The translations under genes and the position numbers were made by a program. The notes beneath the pieces are model-generated. The model was given only the letters and a program-made list of their open reading frames with translations, had not been told where the DNA came from and did not search any database. Of a stretch of 64,000 nt of DNA, positions 10,463 through 24,610 are shown in pieces. Source of the DNA: Littorina saxatilis (lineage: Eukaryota > Mollusca > Gastropoda > Littorinimorpha > Littorinidae); contig NC_090258.1 of assembly GCF_037325665.1 (NCBI RefSeq), forward strand, positions 34,809,629-34,873,628, in the 5' to 3' direction. Position 1 is the first letter of the stretch. Every line of letters starts with the position of its first letter.

Positions 10463-12166
10463 TTGTCATAAGATTAAGTCATAGGGAATACTTTTGTTTT
10501 ACATCTGTATTTATTGCAAAGCACAATTATGCATTTAGATGTGCCCGATTTGGCAGCCTTATTAACATAGGATTCAAAGTTGGTGAAAATTTGTTTTTTG
10601 GAGGGTGCAACATTTTCAGTATTTCTAACCACGCCAAGGTAAAGAAGATTGATGCAGTTGTTTGAGCTGCTGTAGCCCTATAAAGTGGTGTACTGGAAGG
10701 CAGTCATAATTAACTAGTCAACCTAATGGCATAGCTTTCTTTTTAATAATCCTTGAGCTTAGCTAAGTCATAACAAAGAAATATGCACATCATGATCTCA
10801 TGAAATAATTTTTTATCCAGCTTCATGTTTGATATGTTTATCAGGTTTCTGTTGTCTTTTTCTAAATAAGCTCGTGTATCATTTTGTACAACTCTAGAGA
10901 CATTCTAAATGTATGATTCCTTTTGATATTTGTTTGCTTTTTGTGTTGACTGTTTTACAAAATTGATGTTTTCCTTTCTTTTTCTTATTGATGGTTGTGT
11001 TCTCTGGGACCATTCGGTTCTCTTTTTATAGCACTTGTTTTTGTTGTGTTGCTTATTTCTTTTTGATGATCTAGTGTTTATTCTTTTGAATAATGGAATT
11101 AAATTGAGAAATAGTCAGTATTCGAAGCAAAATAAAATTGAGAAATATTGTGTATTGGAGGCGGCAGTCTTTGAACCCTGAACACAGACTGGTCAACATA
11201 AGGTCTGGTGCCACCAGGCTTTGTCTGTCAATACATGGTCAGTTATTTTGTACTGGTAAGGTTTAGCCACAGAACCCATACGTTCATACATCATAGTTGA
11301 TATTGTCAAATCATTCACCGCGCAACACAAGATACCAAATTCTTAGGTATATTTACAAAATGGGCTTTCATGTCATTTGATATATATACTAATGCTGTTG
11401 ATGATGTATTTTGCATGAGTTTTATGTACAGGTGTTCGTGACTCATTACAATTTTTTGCTTCTCTTTGTGCAATTTGTTTCGACTATTCTTTTCTGAAAC
11501 GTCTTACTCTATTCTTTGTGTTCAGTTAACATGCTTTTTTTTTCTTTGTAACATAATATTGTTCAATTAGCAGTCAGCATATTAGTAAAGCCAATTGTTT
11601 TGCAAGTGCAAACAATCATTTTTTGAAAAGAAAATATTTTTGCAGAGAAGTTGCTGTTAGCATAGGGAAATTGAGGAGTTTGACAGTTTTCTGCAACACG
11701 GAGTGCCTAGCATACTAAAGTCACTACTTCGGACTGTATCATCATCCAAGAAAGGACATCAACACCTTTAATTGTTCTTTGTGCACATTTCTTTTGGGAA
11801 TTGTTTAAGTGTATAAATGCTTGTGTAAGAATTATTTTTGATGCAGACTAACAGTATTTTGTATAAAATACAGCCACTATTACCTCTTTTTGTGCTCATG
11901 CTGTGTGTGTGTGTGTGTGCGCACTGAGTGATAGGTTCATTTGTTTCTAATAAAAAGGCAGCTGCTGAACTTTTCACAACAGGGATAAATAATGTAACTT
12001 ATTTATTCAAATGGTATCCTCATTCTGAATTCAAACATTCTTGTGCATATCAAACTTTCCAATTTATCGCTGAAGAGGTCAAACAATTTTTATTAAGCTG
12101 CTCAAAATATAATCTTCAGCCACTAAGTTGACTCGTGCGCATGCAGTACCTGTTCTGTACTATGTG
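10463..12166 (+). other. ABRACL 3' UTR and downstream
   Basis: AT-rich, T-rich DNA with no coding signal. Possible AATAAA signals occur near 11130 and 11947. No repeat family was recognised in this stretch. Confidence 0.45.
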
Positions 12167-13118
12167 CAGACCTGGGAACCCCTGTTTTGCACTTTGAGTA
12201 TTCTCAAACAAACTTGGTGTATTTTCAAAAAAATGAGCGTACTCCACACAGCGTTTGCACATCCATGATTAAAACATGCCTCATGCGCGTCCGTCACACC
12301 GTTAATTAAGTTTACCTATACATTTAAAACAAATGCTTTTTTCAATTTTTACTGACAAAAACTGTACCGTATTTGACGGACTACAAGCCGCGACTTTTTA
12401 AAAAACAAATCGCATTGCGGCTTATAAAAAGATGCTGCCTAAACTTGAATAGCATTCACCTAATGGAAGTCGCCGCGGATTTTCATTTCGCTCGATTAGC
12501 GATTACCGGTACTTTATTAGCTCTCTACTCAAGACTCGGCGCTTTTCTCTTTCTTTCGCGAATCTTCGTTTGTCAACAAGTCGTCGTGACAAGCGTACAG
12601 AGAAACACCGGATGTATCAGGATTTCGCGCGCGCGAGATTTCGGTTTTTTTGTGTCTCGCGATAGTTGGAGGAGCGAGAGCCGCCATGTTGTGTTTTCGT
12701 CTGCTCGAAATGTGCGCAAAAGTCGTAAATGTTCCCAAAAAAGCTTATTCCGGGCGGGACTACATGTGTGTGTTGGTTCCAAATTGTGTGTGTGTGTGTG
12801 ATATTTTTCTTCAAACTTTTTCACTTTTCTTCTTTGTTTCACTTGTTTATTCTCGGAGCCGATTTCGCCAAATACCGTACTTCCGTTTGCCTGGTTGTTT
12901 TGATTGATTGACACGATCCGATTATATTTTTTTCGACGGCGGCTAATATAGTGACGTAATCATGTGCCAAAATTCTGGATCGGCTTCAGGATGGGCTTGT
13001 GAAGAAAAGTAGTCTAGGAATTTTTCTCGTCGTATTTTTTTCCCACTGACCGTACTGAGCGTATTCTCGACAATCATGCGTACAAAATACGGCGAAATCG
13101 TATGGGTTCCCAGGTCTG
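12167..13118. mobile_element. CAGACCTG hAT-like element, copy 1
   Basis: 952 bp with ends CAGACCTGGGAACCC and GGGTTCCCAGGTCTG, perfectly inverted. TATGTG is duplicated at 12161-12166 and 13119-13124. The subterminal words GTGTATTTTC and GTACAAAATACG recur in the copy at 31714. Confidence 0.8.
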
Positions 13119-14070
13119 TATGTGGATATTTTTAACTGAGATCAAAGCATTTTCACACAAACACAGAGTAGCCATTCTTCTTTTATTATAATAAAAGACC
13201 ACGAAAAGAAAATCACTCATGGCAGATTAAACAGTCTCTTTACCATCAGGCAGATGGAGCCCAATCAAGTTCTCATGCAGTATGATATCATGTACACATT
13301 TTTACAGCAGACGGTGTGACAGACAAATGCATGACTTTCTAAATGGACATAACACGCATACAACTCATCAAGAAACAAATCAACTGATGTGAAAAGAGGA
13401 CCGCCTACATTGCAAGAAAACATACGGAAAGGAAGACTAAACTTAAGGAACTGAGTATGAAACGCCTCAACCGAAACAACTGAGACCATCAAATAGACCC
13501 TCAAAAATCACGAAGTACTACAGAATCAAATTGCTTAACAGTCCGCTTGTGAAACATGAAACAAACACAACAGAAATCAGCAGTTCCTTAAAAACTGCAA
13601 AGCTACAATACAAATTGAAGATGCAACAATCTACCAAAGAGAACTTCGTGAGTCAAAGTGAATACTCGAGGAAGCCATTCAGCGAAACTGACCATACATC
13701 TGAAGTAAAGAACACACGCAACAGCTAACTGCAAACAAGAGGAGCACACGCAAACGCAATATCCGACTACATATGATGCACATATATGAACCACAGATAG
13801 CAAGCATGCCTAATTATGAACCAAGATCATATTTATAATTACATATGTCCACGTATTGCCCACTCGTAATCATCACACCAAGGGATCTTTTCACAGACAG
13901 AACAAAATGGACTTGACACTGTTGACACATGATTATGAGACGGAAATGACGCTGAACATAGACACTTCATCACCATGCACAAACAATGATGCTGATGCGC
14001 TGCCAATGGATGGTTCTGTACACAAAATTTGCTTCTTCATTTGACGCCTACTTGCACCATCCCCAACACC

Positions 14071-14102
<32 letters not shown>

Positions 14103-14672
14103 ACGCAAACCTCAATATTGAATAATGCCACCACAAACATTGGTTCAAAATGTCCATTCACATGCAAATGAAGCAAGCTACAAAATGACTGGGTGTGTCA
14201 CTCACAAGAGAGCATCAAACCAATTGTCACTTACTCCCAAACAACTCAGTAAGTGGCGAGGACTGAGTTTATTTTAAAATACATTCGCTGTAGAAAAATG
14301 TACAAGTTTCCCTAAGCATCCTTTAAAGCATTCCTCAAATCACACAGACATTTAAGTAAAAGAATAACAACAAAATGATCACATATTTATATGTACACAC
14401 AAAAAAAAGAAAAGAGTCTGATATTGTGAACACAGAAACAAGCAAAGTAGCTGTTCCCTCCTTTCCAACACACGAACAACAAACAGACACATGAATACAT
14501 GAAAAATAACTCATGAAATCTAGGTGTTCACATCCCTGTGTTCAACTGCATAACATGCAAGCCACATTTCAACACTGAAGGAAAATGCATGTGGCTCATG
14601 TGCACAAGGAATGGGGGGGGCAAAATGTAGCAGGGTCTGATTTCTGGCCTTCATTTAAAAAAAAAAATTTAA
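13119..14672. other. tail-to-tail region, possible EIF4B 3' UTR
   Basis: No coding signal. A 34-bp poly-C run lies near 14069-14102. TTTATT words (AATAAA on the - strand) at about 13181 and 14268 could end a long EIF4B 3' UTR. Confidence 0.35.
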
Positions 14673-15591
14673 AACAAGGCGAAAATACATTTAGTCAAGC
14701 TCAGTCGAACTCACAGAATGAAACTGAACGCATTGCATTTTTTCCGCAAGACCGTACACTCGTAGCATCGTCTGTCCACCGCTCGTGGCAAAGGCAGTGA
14801 AATTAACAATACAGAAAAGCGCGGTAGCGGTTGCGCTGAAAAGGATAGCCCGCTTTTCTATATCTCTATTCTTTTTAACTCTCTGAACGTGTTTTTAATC
14901 CAAACATATCATATCTATATGTTTTTGGAATCAGGAACCGACAAGGAATAAGATGAAATTGTTAAAAAAAAAAAAATAAAAAAAAAAAATAAAAAAATAA
15001 AAAATAAAAAAAAATAAAAAATAAAAAAAAAAGAAAAAAGATGAAATTGTTTTTAAATCGATTTCGGAAATTTAATTTTAATCATAATTTTTATATTTTT
15101 AATTTTCAGAGCTTGTTTTTAATCTGAATATAACATAATTATATGTTTTTGGAATCGGAAAATGATGAAGAATACGATAAACGTAATTTTGGATCGTTTT
15201 ATAAAAATATAATTTTAATTACAATTTTCAGATTTTTAATGACCAAAGTCATTAATTAAATTTTAAGCCTCCAAGCTGAAATGCAATACCAAAGTCCGGA
15301 GATTGCTTTGCCAAAATTTCAATCAATTTTATTGAAAAATGAGGGTGTGACAGTGCCGTCTCAACTTTTACAAAATGCCGGATATGACGTCATCAAAGAC
15401 ATTTATCGAAAAAATGAAAAAAAACGTCGGGGGATATCATGCCCAGGAACTCTTATGTAAAATTTCATAAAGATCGGTCCAGTAGTTTACTCTGAATCGC
15501 TCTAGCTACACACACACACAGACACCACGACCCTCGTTTTGATTCCCCCTCTATGTTAAAACATTTAGTCAAAACTTGACTAAATGTAAAA
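14673..15591 (+). mobile_element. Helentron-like repeat, copy 2
   Basis: A full-length copy from AAGGCGAAAATACATTTAG to the 3' hairpin ACATTTAGTCAAAACTTGAC. It contains an A-rich slippage tract at about 14963-15034. Confidence 0.75.
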
Positions 15592-15991
15592 AGGATAAAT
15601 CAAGATGATGGTCTGATTAGGTTCAGCTGAATGTTCAAGGGTAAAAGAAATTAAATCATATGCCGGCTGTTTTCATAACAATTATGATGTTTACAAGATT
15701 TGAAACTAAAGTCTAAACCAAAAATTAAATAACGGGAATAATAACAAGATAGACCACACACAAAAAAGAATGAAAGAAGAAAAAACAAGTTGCCTTTCTG
15801 ACTGAAAGTATCAATTTTTGATTCCATGATGCACAGCTCAAAAGAAGTTACAAGAATAAATCTAATCAAACACAAGAACATGTACCGTACCAGTCCTCAC
15901 AAAGTGATAAAAAAAAAGATGGATAGATTTTCAGAACTCACAGACGAAAAAAGAATAGTACACAATATTAAAATAAGTATCTATACCTTCT

Positions 15992-16403
15992 TTCTTTCTT
16001 TATTTGGTGTTTAACGTCGTTTTCAACCATTCAAGGTTATATCGCGACGGGGAAAGGGGGGAGATGGGATAGGGGAAAGGGGGGAGATGGGCTAGAGCCA
16101 CTTGTTAATTGTTTCTTGTTCACAAAAGCACTAATCAAAAAATTGCTCCAGGGGCTTGCAACGTAGTACAATATATGACCTTACTGGGAGAATGCAAGTT
16201 TCCAGTACAAAGGACTTAACATTTCTTACATACTGCTTGACTAAAATCTTTACAAACATTGACTATATTCTATACAAGAAACACTCAACAAGGGTAAAAG
16301 GAGAAACAGAACCGTTAGTCGCCTCTTACGACATCCTGGGTAGCATCGGGTAAATTCTTTCTCGTCCCAACCAATATGGGACTCCCCCTAACCCGTGGGG
16401 GGT
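15992..16403 (-). mobile_element. SINE-like retroelement with 12-bp target duplication, copy 1
   Basis: TCTATACCTTCT flanks it at 15980-15991 and 16404-16415. On the - strand it ends ACGTTAAACACCAAATAAAG plus (GAAA)n. Direct repeats and a simple-sequence tail are typical of LINE-driven insertion. Confidence 0.8.
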
Positions 16404-16973
16404 TCTATACCTTCTAAAGGAAAAACAAAAGTTTTAGTCTATATAAAGAAAAAATCAAAGAAAACTTCCAACTGCACGGTCACTTGCACTGGAAAGCAAG
16501 TGTATACACCCTGCAAAGGTGTCATTTAAAATGAAATATATGCAAGGAAAACATTCCATCATTTTTTCGAGACTGCACAGTCTTTGTCAGAATGAGACGC
16601 CACCCTGTTTGAAGGCCAGTTTGGAAACAGTTCTTTCTTTTTTAAAAGGCAGGCAACCATGGAAACTGGTTCTGATATTTCACCAACTGAGAAATCCACA
16701 ACAGGTAAGCTGTCACCGTTCCAAAATCAAGAGCAAAATGCAAGAAAGGTCACTTATTGGAATGGTTCATCATATCTTAAACAGTGTGTTTTGTCTACAA
16801 TAAAACATTCCAATGATGAACCTGTCTTGTCTTGTGCACCACCTGAGAGCTCTGCACTCATGCCTTCCCAGGCAAAATGCCATATAACGTACCTGTTCAC
16901 AAACAACCAACTCACATAACTAAGCACAGCAAAAAAACAGTCATCCATAAATAATGAAAAATGGACTGCAATG

Positions 16974-17160
16974 AATGAAATGTGTGAATGTCTGATATCA
17001 ACTCAATGAAATGTGTGAATGTCTGATATCAACTCAATGAAATGTGTGAATGTCTGATATCAACTCAATGAAATGTGTGAATGTCTGATATCAACTCAAT
17101 GAAATGTGTGAATGTCTGATATCAACTCAATGAAATGTGTGAATGTCTGATATCAACTCA
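16974..17160. repeat. 31-bp minisatellite, 6 copies
   Basis: The unit contains GTGTGAATGTCTGATATCAA. The copies are practically identical, so the expansion is recent. It is downstream of the EIF4B stop. Confidence 0.95.
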
Positions 17161-17923
17161 GAGGCTAATGAAGATGACTGAGATACTGATAAAGTGAACA
17201 AGAAATGACAAAAAGAAATAGCCATCACCAACTAGTTTGCTTGTGTGTATCTTTTGACTTTATAAAAATGAAGCAACTTATAAAAGAAGAAATGGATTTT
17301 CTAAAACAAAACAACAAAACCAACAACATGTACAGCTAAAACAAAATAATGCCAAAGCACACGCTTTGTAGATGAGCCATGCATTATGATTATGTGCCTG
17401 TTGTGCTCTGCCTCACTCGGTTATGGTTCATGCATTGTGACAGAAACATAGCATCCTCTTGACACAAACTGCACTTCTGTGTGATGCATTCCACAACGAA
17501 GGAAAAGAAGTGACCTGAAAGCTGCCTTACCATGTACAAAACTACATGCATTATTAAACCCAAACCCTCCCCTACCTAAGTTGAATTTTGCATGTGCGTG
17601 TGTCTCTGTTAAATCAGAAACAAAAACTGCCTCTACTCTACATCTATTTACAATTATGGATTAAAATGCCATAAAATCACATTACAAATGTCAACAAAAA
17701 GTCACAAGAACTGGTTTTCAATTACATCAGCAGGAGAAAAATCCGTCAAGAGGTTGCCCTCAGCTTTCAACATATTCTCCAGCATGGAACACACAATGTC
17801 GTGTGGGCTGCTTGTGTGTCATTTTGTCTTTTTATTACCACTTCAGAATAAACAAAACAACTCTTCAAAAGAAGCTACATAAGCTTAGATTGCATCTAAG
17901 TACAAGAAGGGCAAAGCCCATAC

Positions 17924-18634
17924 GACTCACATGCTTTACACATTTTTCCTACCAAAATACATGTGACCTTGACCCAAGGTCAAGGTCATCCAAGGTCATG
18001 CAACACAAAGCTGTTAATTCAAGACATAGGAAGTACAATGGTGCTTATTGGCTCTTTCTACCATGAGATATGGTCACTTTTAGTGGTTCACTACCTTATT
18101 TTGGTCACATTTCATTAGGGTCAAAGTGACCTTGACCTTGATCATATGTGACCAAATGTGTCTCATGATGAAAGCATAACATGTGCCCCACATAATTTTT
18201 AAGTTTGAAACAGTTATCTTCCGTAGTTCAGGGTCAAGGTCACTTCAAAATATGTATACAATCCAACTTTGAAGAGCTCCTGTGACCTTGACCTTGAAGC
18301 AAGGTAAACCAAACTGGTATCAAAAGATGGGGCTTACTTTGCCCTATATATCATATATAGGTGAGGTATTAAATCTCAAAAACTTCAGAGAAAATGGGGA
18401 AAATGTGAAAAATAGCTGTTTTTTAGGCAACATTTATGGCCCCTGCGACCTTGACCTTGAAGCAAGGTCAAGATGCTATGTATGTTTTTTGGGGCCTTGT
18501 CATCATACACCATCTTGCCAAATTTGGTACTGATAGACTGAATAGTGTCCAAGAAATATCCAACGTTAAAGTTTTCCGGACGGACGGACGACCCGGGTGA
18601 GTACATAGACTCACTTTTGCTTCGCATGTGAGTC
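17924..18634. mobile_element. TIR element rich in TCAAGGTCA sites
   Basis: The ends GACTCACATGC and GCATGTGAGTC are inverted, 711 bp apart. It holds about ten TGACCTTGA/TCAAGGTCA words, including TGACCTTGACC followed by AAGGTCAAGGTCA at about 17963-17990. A truncated relative lies at 41738-41866. There is no coding capacity. Confidence 0.7.
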
Positions 18635-19075
18635 AAAAATCAACTGTTTCTCCTTAAATTTACTGAGAAAAAAAAAGTTATGAAGTTATGATCAGTAGGA
18701 CATTAATGTCATGACTGATTTGTGAACAGGAGCTTTCCGATAGAAATGGAAGAGTAAAATCTAAACAAGTCTAGTGATACCTCTTCTCAAACTGAGCTTT
18801 TGAAAACACTAGCAGAGAATGTGTTGAATGCCAAGGGCAGCCCTGTAGCAGAGAGAGAGACAGAAAACCTACAGAAACCTGTACCTGCACAAGACATGAT
18901 ACAAAGCCTGCCAAACAGTCATTAAAATTGAGAGAAATATAACGGCTGAAGAGTTTGCAGAGACCGGTGTTTCCAGGTAGTCTGGGGCTGGGTGATTATG
19001 ACAGAACAGCAGTGACGGCCGCATCCCATCTCTCACAGGATGACAATATTCAGCTGGCAGTTGGGGCTGGTATCT

Positions 19076-19144
19076 CTAATCCCCATCACTTGCATTCTCG
19101 TTCTCGTCCATGAATGCCGCAAATTTGTTGTGGTCCGCCCAGTT
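19076..19144 (-). CDS. EIF4B: EIF4B coding exon 16 (stop)
   Basis: Residues 653-674, NWADHNKFAAFMDENENASD then GD and a TAG stop. The acidic tail after K-(F/Y)AA matches the vertebrate C-terminus (SKYAALSVDGEDENEG). The polyadenylation site is not settled: candidate AATAAA signals on the - strand lie near 17829, 14268 and 13181. Confidence 0.88.
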   Translation of the reverse strand, partial: NWADHNKFAAFMDENENASDGD

Positions 19145-22100
19145 CTGAAAGCATGCATCGATTTTGTCATCTTGTGTTGAAAACAAAAGAACATTCCCAC
19201 TATCCGTCAGTCTTTTTCCAGAGTTACCAGTTGAACTGCAGGTAACTCAAATGCACTGAACCCAGGCCAGTTATTTCAAAACACAGCAACTCCCATTTAC
19301 AGTAGCTATTCTAGAGTCAATGCACTGAACTAGTACTGTCCAGTCAAGTGACCAGCAGCACCATATTTGGAAATGACTGTCAGGTTTGTATGGATTGTGA
19401 TAAGAGTGACTACCCTTGCTTTTATTGGGGCAAGCTTTCAATATGTGCGCCTTGTTCACGTGTTTCAGGCACACCCCTCGCTAGTGACTCACCTATACTT
19501 TCACAACACATGCAAACCTATTTCTGGAGTCAGTCTATTCTCGATAAAGAGACTTCTCCCTCATCCCAGTCAACATAACACATGCACAACTCTCTTCAAC
19601 CTTTGCATAAACTGTACCCCCAGTCTTCCACTACTACTGGAGACTAAACTGTACCCCCAGTCTTCCACTACTACTGGAGACTAAACTGTACCCCCAGTCT
19701 TCCACTACTACTGGAGACTAAACTGTACCCCCAGTCTTCCACTACTACTGGAGACTAAACTGTACCCCCAGTCTTCCACTACTACTGGAGACTAAACTGT
19801 ACCCCCAGTCTTCCACTACTACTGGAGACTAAACTGTACCCCCAGTCTTCCACTACTACTGGAGACTAAACTGTACCCCCAGTCTTCCACTACTACTGGA
19901 GACTAAACTGAACCACCTTTTCTTTTCTTTTGTTCGACGACTAATGTCTTAGTATGGTGAGCAAAAAAAAAGGTTTCACTCTTATACTGAAACATGTTGA
20001 TCAACAAAGACAAGGAAACAATCTGTTGTAACAGTCTCACAAGCTCTGACTCTTCCATCAAATCTGTTATTTTCCTTAATTAAAACAAAACAAAATAACA
20101 ATAACAAGACTCGTGAACTCCTGATCTGAGTGTCCAAAAAAGAACTGATACACTGTTGAGAAAGAATTTATTTAAAAGGCAAGAAGCAACTTACCTTGCT
20201 TGGACCTTCCTTGGCTTTGGGCATGTCCTCTATTGACTTGGGGAGGTGCTTCTCCTTGGCTCTGTGCAAACACAGCAACAGGTATTGTCACAACATTATC
20301 CACCTTGTCACACTCTACTCAACAGGTATTGTCACAACATTATCCCCCTTGTCACACTCCACTCAACAGGTATTGTCACAACATTATCCCCCTTGTCACA
20401 CTCTACTCAACAGGTATTGTCACAACATTATCCCCCTTGTCACACTCAACTCAACAGGTATTGTCACAACATTATCCCCCTTGTCACACTCCACTCAACA
20501 GGTATTGTCCCAACATTATCCCCCTTGTCACACTCCACTCAACATGTTTACGCACCATCAGTCTTACAGTCTTGGAAGTTGATCTTCCTTCTAACGGCCT
20601 TTTTCTACGGACCTCAACATGCAAAAAACTGACATTGAAAACTAGCGTGACCTTCAAATTTAGACGTGTAGAGACTTCACACTTCAGACCAAAAGTGGTC
20701 TTCATAGACAGGTGGTCGTTATAGAGAGAAAAAGCCTGTTGGGGACCCTTGTAGGGTCGTCGTTTTGAACAGGTGGTCATTTTCAAGAGGTGGTCGTTAT
20801 AGAGAGAAAAAGCCTGTTGGGGACCCTTGTAGGGTCGTCGTTTTGAACAGGTGGTCATTTTCAAGAGGTGGTCGTTTGGGCAGGTTCGACTGTACTAGGT
20901 ATTTACTGAACATTTTCCCTTTCCTCTAGTGCCATCTCTCTATTGGCTTTTGTAAATCCAGTACTTCAAAATCTACACCTACTCTGTACACATTGTACGT
21001 ATTGTCCTTTCAACTAGCCATTATTGATCAATCGAGCAACAGCTGATAAACACAACATTAGAGCAGTGTGGCCGTGCTGAACTCAATCCATCTGTGTACA
21101 ATGAAAAACCTAAAACATCTAGATTCAGCTAGGAACAATGAAACACCTAAAACATCTAGATTCAGCTAGGAACAATGAAAAACCTAAAACATCTAGATTC
21201 AGCTAGGAACCATGAAACACCTACAACATCTAGATTCAGCTAGGAACAATGAAACACCTAAAACATCTAGATTCAGCTAGGAACAATGAAACACCTAAAA
21301 CAACATCTAGATTCAGCTAGGAACCATGAAACACCTACAACATCTAGATTCAGCTAGGAACAATGAAAAACCTAAAACATCTAGATTCAGCTAGGAACAA
21401 TGAAACACCTAAAACATCTAGATTCAGCTAGGAACAATGAAACACCTAAAACAACATCTAGATTCAGCTAGGAACCATGAAACACCTACAACGACATCTA
21501 GATTCAGCTAGGAACCATGAAACGCCTAAAACGACATCTAGATTCAGCTAGGTACAATGAAACGCCTAAAACGACATCTAGATTCAGCTAGGAACAATGA
21601 AACACCTATAACATCTAGATTCAGCTAGGAACCATGAAACGCCTAAAACGACATCTAGATTCAGCTAGGTACAATGAAACGCCTAAAACGACATCTAGAT
21701 TCAGCTAGGTACAATGAAACGCCTAAAACAACATCTAGATTCAGCTAGGTACAATGAAACGCCTAAAACGACATCTAGATTCAGCTAGGTACAATGAAAC
21801 GCCTAAAACGACATCTAGATTCAGCTAGGTACAATGAAACGCCTAAAACAACATCTAGATTCAGCTAGGTACAATGAAACGCCTAAAACGACATCTAGAT
21901 TCAGCTAGGTACAATGAAACGCCTAAAACGACATCTAGATTCAGCTAGGTACAATGAAACGCCTAAAACGACATCTAGATTCAGCTAGGTACAATGAAAC
22001 GCCTAAAACAACATCTAGATTCAGCTAGGTACAATGAAACGCCTAAAACGACATCTAGATTCAGCTAGGTACAATGAAACGCCTAAAACAACATCTAGAT

Positions 22101-23479
22101 TCAGCTAGATACAATGAAACGCCTAAAACGACATCTAGATTCAGCAAGGTACAATGAAACGCCTAAAACGACATCTAGATTCAGCTAGGTACAATGAAAC
22201 GCCTAAAACGACATCTAGATTCAGCTAGGTACAATGAAACGCCTAAAACGACATCTAGATTCAGTTAGGTACAGAGCATACAAATACCAGTAAACTGTCA
22301 TTACACTGCAGGCTTAGAGTTGATCAGTTAAGTTCTACATGTTTATTACTTGCTAATTTAACTCTCCAAAACCAAGCAACAATTCAGCCAGCATACCACT
22401 AACTGACAAAGGAACATTTACTCATTCATCTAATAGTGTTCATGTAAAGGTTAGACCTCTAAGTCTAACCATGGACCCCTAAGTCTAACCATGGTGACTA
22501 ACCAAACCAACTTTGCCCCTTAAGACCAACCATGGACCTGTACTCTTTTAAGGCCATGACATTTCTGACCGCTGGTAAAAAAAAAATTAAACAAGTCGCG
22601 CAAGGCGAAATTACTACATTTAGTCAAGCTGTCGAACTCACAGAATAAAACTGAACGCACTGCATTTTTCACCAAGACCGCATACTCGTAGTTTTGTCAG
22701 TCCACTGCTCGTGGCAAAGGCAGTGACATTGACAAGCCAGAATAGTGCGGTAATGGTCACGCTGAGCGGGATAGCACGCTTTTCTGTACCTCTCTTCGTT
22801 TTAACTTTCTGAGCGTGTTTGTAATTTTGGATCGTTTTATATGATTGGATCGTTTTGGATGATTTGTTGTATGTGTTGAGGTGGAAGGATGTTATCATTC
22901 TGTGTAAACCTAAAAGCCTGGGCAGATCTGTGATGGTTGACATGGAGGTTGAGTGTTCACATGACAAGGAATGTGCACATGTTTAACTTTAACAAGAAGT
23001 TTGGTTAAAATCATTGTGTGCTGTGTGCACAAGTGTGTTGGTCAAGTTTTACTTCAGCTAGCTCCACAATAATCATATTGGTGTCTCAATGTTTCATTAA
23101 GATCACAGTCTTACCTAAAGAAGATTTTTAATCTGCCACTCTTTGTTTTAATCCTCAATTCCTATAATGAAACATTGTCCGATGCCAGAAACATGCTAAA
23201 ACCATCATCAAGACATGATAGACTTGAGCCCAACAAGATTGTCTGTTTCAAGGCCTTCGTATGAGAATAAAATTGTTTTTGTACTTGTAGTTTCTATTTG
23301 TATACTTTGTTAGTGGCTGCTGAGTTCATTTTGTTTGTGGCAGGACTAATTTTTTCACGGAGAAGCCCCCCACCCCCCCTTTGTGAATTTCAGTCTATCT
23401 CTCTCACTCTTTTCTTTTCTTCTCTTTTTTACATTTAGTCAAGTTTTGACAAAATGTTTTAAGGGGAATCGAGACGAGT

Positions 23480-23537
<58 letters not shown>

Positions 23538-23707
23538 TCTGTGTGTAGGTGTGCGTGTGTAGAGCGATTCAGAGTAAACTACTGGACCGATCTTTATGAA
23601 ATTTGACATGAGAGTTCCTGGGTATGATATCCCCGGACGTTTTTACATTTAGTCAAGTTTTGACTAAATGTTTTAACATAGAGGGGGGAATCGAGACGAG
23701 GGTCGTG

Positions 23708-23750
<43 letters not shown>

Positions 23751-24569
23751 TGTCTGTCTGTCTGTCTGTGTGTGTGTGTAGAGCGATTCAGACTAAACTA
23801 CTGGGCCGATCTTTATGAAATTTGACATGAGAGTTCCTGGGTATGATATCCCCGGACGTTTTTTTCATTTTTTCGATAAATACCTTTGATGACGTCATAT
23901 CCGGCCTTTTGTAAAAGTTGAGGCGGCACTGTCACACCCTCATTTTTCAATCAAATTGATTGAAATTTTGGCAAAGCAATCTTCGACGAAGCCCGGGGTT
24001 TGGTATTGCATTTCAGCTTGGTGGCTTAAAAACTAATGAGTGAGTTTGGTCATTAAAAATCGGAAACTTGTAATTAAAATTATTTTTTTATTAAACGATC
24101 CAAAAACAATTTCATCTTATTCTTCGTCATTTTCTGATTCCAAAAACATATACATATGTTATATTTGGATTAAAAACAAGCTCTGAAAATTAAAAATATA
24201 AAAATTATGATCAAAATTAAATTTCCGAAATCGTTTTAAAAACTATTTCATCTTATTCCTTGTCGGTTCCTGATTCCAAAAACATATAGATATGATATGT
24301 TTGGATTAAAAACACGCTCAGAAAGTTAAAACGAAGAGAGGTACAGTAAAGCGTGCTATGAAGCACAGCGCAATCGCTACCGCGCCAAACAGGCTCGCCA
24401 CTTTCACTGCCTTTTGCACTAGCGGCGGACTACGTTCAGTTTCATTCTGTGAGTTCCACAGCTTGACTAAATGTAGTAATTTCGCCTTACGCGACTTGTT
24501 GTCTTTTTACATTTAGTCAAGTTTTGACTAAATGTTTTAACGTAGGGGGGGAATCGAGACGAGGGTGTG

Positions 24570-24610
<41 letters not shown>

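Noticed and set aside
20196-20724. Three + strand frames of 128-174 codons
   Set aside because: They run through EIF4B exon 15 antisense and the 44-bp minisatellite.
16974-22272. CRISPR-like arrays
   Set aside because: The repeats are head-to-tail minisatellites without unique spacers, in an animal genome.
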